Below are positions 5,173-5,775 of a stretch of DNA of 5,775 nucleotides, piece after piece. Each line of letters starts with the position of its first letter. Position 1 is the stretch's first letter. This stretch comes from Devosia sp. (lineage in GTDB: Bacteria > Pseudomonadota > Alphaproteobacteria > Rhizobiales > Devosiaceae), in NCBI GenBank assembly GCA_025352765.1, contig JANXSI010000396.1, positions 1 to 5,775 on the forward strand, in the 5' to 3' direction. A program made the position numbers and the translations under genes. Under the pieces are notes generated by a model. The model worked only from the letters and a program-made list of their open reading frames with translations, did not search any database and was not told the origin of the DNA.

Positions 5173-5303
5173 CCTCCCCTGCGCGCAAGCGTGGGGGAGG
5201 TGGCACGCGTCAGCGTGACGGAGGGGGGAGGGCCGGACAATGGGTGTGTTGCGACCCCCTCCGACGCCTCCGGCTCCACCTCCCCCAGCTTCGCCAGGGG
5301 AGG
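5173..5303. repeat. Imperfect inverted-repeat element with hairpin arms (REP/MITE-like intergenic repeat)
   Basis: The left arm (5173-5227) begins CCTCCCCTGCGCGCAAGC, passes GGGGGAGGTGG and ends CGGAGGGGG. The right arm (5255-5303), read on the other strand, gives CCTCCCCTGGCGAAGC, GGGGGAGGTGG, then CGGAGGGGG. The two arms are therefore the same module in opposite orientation, separated by about 27 nt, with differences confined to the small loops. Each arm also folds on itself (CCTCCCC against GGGGAGG). This double-hairpin design is typical of dispersed, non-autonomous intergenic repeats in GC-rich alphaproteobacteria. No transposase is present. Confidence 0.65.
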
Positions 5304-5377
5304 ACCAGACTGCCCCCAAACGTGGCAGTCAGCACCCCCTCTCCCCCTCGGGGCTTCGAAGCGACGGCGCAGCCGGC

Positions 5378-5400
5378 AAATCGATCCGGTGGATCGATTT
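5378..5400. repeat. Perfect 10-bp hairpin with 3-nt loop
   Basis: AAATCGATCC (5378-5387) and GGATCGATTT (5391-5400) pair exactly around GGT. On the plus strand the right arm runs into TTTTG, so it weakly resembles an intrinsic terminator, though the stem is A/T-capped and no plus-strand gene precedes it. It sits between two G-rich repeat blocks and close to a separate 10-bp palindrome GCTTCGAAGC (5353-5362). Confidence 0.5.
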
Positions 5401-5435
5401 TGAGCGGAGAAGGCCACGGCAGTGGCGGGGATCAA

Positions 5436-5520
5436 GGGTGGGGGGCGAGGAGCCCGGTCGCGATCGATGGGCACCGGGCTCTCCCACCCCCACCCCATCC
5501 CTCCCCGCAAGGGGGAGGGA
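5436..5520. repeat. Second G/C-rich inverted repeat with terminal CCCTCCCC hairpin
   Basis: GAGCCCGGT (5450-5458) and ACCGGGCTC (5473-5481) pair perfectly around 14 nt. The flanking G-run (GGGTGGGGGG, from 5436) and C-run (CCCACCCCCACCCC, ending 5496) extend the pairing imperfectly. Directly after, TCCCTCCCC (5498-5506) and GGGGAGGGA (5512-5520) form a 9-bp stem with loop GCAAG. The CCTCCCC/GGGGAGG core is the same motif as in the element at 5173-5303, so this looks like another copy or fragment of the same repeat family. Confidence 0.55.
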
Positions 5521-5602
5521 GGCCAGATTATCGGCTTAAGTGACACCCGTTCATCCGGATTTCCCCAATCTGCCCAATCGCTTCCGCGAAATCCGCACTA
5601 AC

Positions 5603-5631
5603 TTACCGACGCCCTATCGGCCCATGATAAA
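5603..5631 (+). promoter_or_regulatory. Possible promoter for a downstream structured transcript
   Basis: TTACCG (5603-5608) and GATAAA (5626-5631) are spaced by 17 nt within a locally A/T-richer stretch (5545-5632). The -35 match is poor (3 of 6) and the -10 moderate (4 of 6). A start around 5638 would fall exactly on the first base of the CCGCTGCC helix described downstream. Tentative. Confidence 0.3.
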
Positions 5632-5637
5632 TTGCCC

Positions 5638-5775
5638 CCGCTGCCGTCATCTGACGCGAGGTGCTGACGAGGCGCCGATGGCAGCGGTGGTGGAGAGGTG
5701 GTCGCACCTCTCGTGGCGCGGCTTGGGAACTGGGCGGAAACGCGCGCTCCCCGGGCCGTTGGACCTTACAGCCAC
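5638..5775 (+). ncRNA. Candidate structured RNA, cut by the window edge (6S RNA is one possibility)
   Basis: Three helices can be drawn in order. CCGCTGCC (5638-5645) pairs with GGCAGCGG (5680-5687). GAGAGGTG (5693-5700) and CACCTCTC (5705-5712) form a perfect 8-bp hairpin with loop GTCG. CGGCTTGGG (5719-5727) pairs with CCCGGGCCG (5750-5758) over nine consecutive pairs, including two G-U. This is followed by CCTTACAGCCAC at the edge. The order of a small hairpin, GTGGCGC, a longer arm and TTACAGCC recalls the middle and 3' half of enterobacterial 6S RNA, and a start near 5638 would leave only a short 3' end outside the window. I cannot confirm the family: the 5' part does not clearly match. 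GC-rich DNA folds easily, and an alternative reading is an open frame from ATG 5674 or 5679. Confidence 0.3.

Noticed and set aside
4677..5543. 288-codon plus-strand open frame
   Set aside because: It is antisense to DoxX and then crosses hairpin repeats; the composition is that of translated repeats, with no domain.
4974..5546. 191-codon upstream extension of the DoxX frame
   Set aside because: The extension is proline/arginine/glycine-rich translation of inverted-repeat DNA, and the true start at 4973 has a ribosome site and begins family homology.
5674..5775. Open plus-strand frame to the window edge from ATG 5679, with GAGG 5 nt upstream
   Set aside because: Only 32 codons are visible, the translation (MAAVVERWSHLSWRG...) matches nothing I know, and the same DNA forms strong consecutive hairpins. 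Kept as an alternative to the RNA reading, not as a gene call.
5719..5775. Cobalamin riboswitch-like GGGAACTGGGCGGAAA segment
   Set aside because: The resemblance to the B12-box neighbourhood is superficial: the conserved GGTG-NAA and the GCCCCCGCAACTGTGA-type core are missing.
1..5775. CRISPR array, tRNA, rRNA or transposase
   Set aside because: No regularly spaced direct repeats, no tRNA cloverleaf with CCA-type acceptor, no rRNA sequence and no transposase or integrase motif were found on either strand.

Overview
This is a GC-rich window (visibly well above 60% G+C, with coding regions strongly biased to G or C at third codon positions). It looks like an alphaproteobacterial chromosome. 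The protein families, the EF-hand/membrane protein and the GGGGAGG-type intergenic hairpin repeats suggest a sphingomonad or a relative, but that placement is inference from style, not from a marker gene.

The left half (1-2765) is a catabolic locus. On the minus strand an omega-amino acid:pyruvate aminotransferase (639-1967, GTG start) is followed after 65 bp by a methylmalonate-semialdehyde dehydrogenase, mmsA (573 down to the window edge, truncated). Together they would convert beta-alanine or beta-aminoisobutyrate, the end products of reductive uracil and thymine breakdown, through (methyl)malonate semialdehyde to acetyl-CoA or propionyl-CoA. Transcribed divergently is a 212-aa TetR-family regulator closely resembling RutR, the pyrimidine-sensing regulator of Escherichia coli. 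The space between them holds a 16-bp site (2041-2056) matching 12 of the 14 fixed positions of the known RutR palindrome. It abuts a plausible minus-strand -10 box, so a control circuit can be read directly from the DNA.

The middle (2787-3809) carries a TupA-like ATP-grasp protein, 21 bp after rutR on the same strand and probably involved in cell-surface polymer or peptide ligation. It converges on a small EF-hand membrane protein gene on the minus strand (4463 downward). The EF-hand reading frame is interrupted by an in-frame TAA at 4086-4088, beyond which 79 more sense codons containing a second perfect calcium-binding loop remain open. A perfect 11-bp hairpin (3801-3829) sits at the convergent junction. 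A DoxX-family membrane protein (4611-4973, minus strand) lies upstream of the EF-hand gene.

The right end (4974-5775) has no gene I can support. It is a mosaic of hairpin-forming repeats: an imperfect inverted-repeat element at 5173-5303, a perfect 10-bp stem at 5378-5400, and a G/C-rich inverted repeat plus hairpin at 5436-5520. After these comes a change of sequence character, with a possible promoter at 5603-5631 and a strongly structured segment running off the window, possibly the 5' part of a noncoding RNA (6S RNA is one low-confidence candidate).
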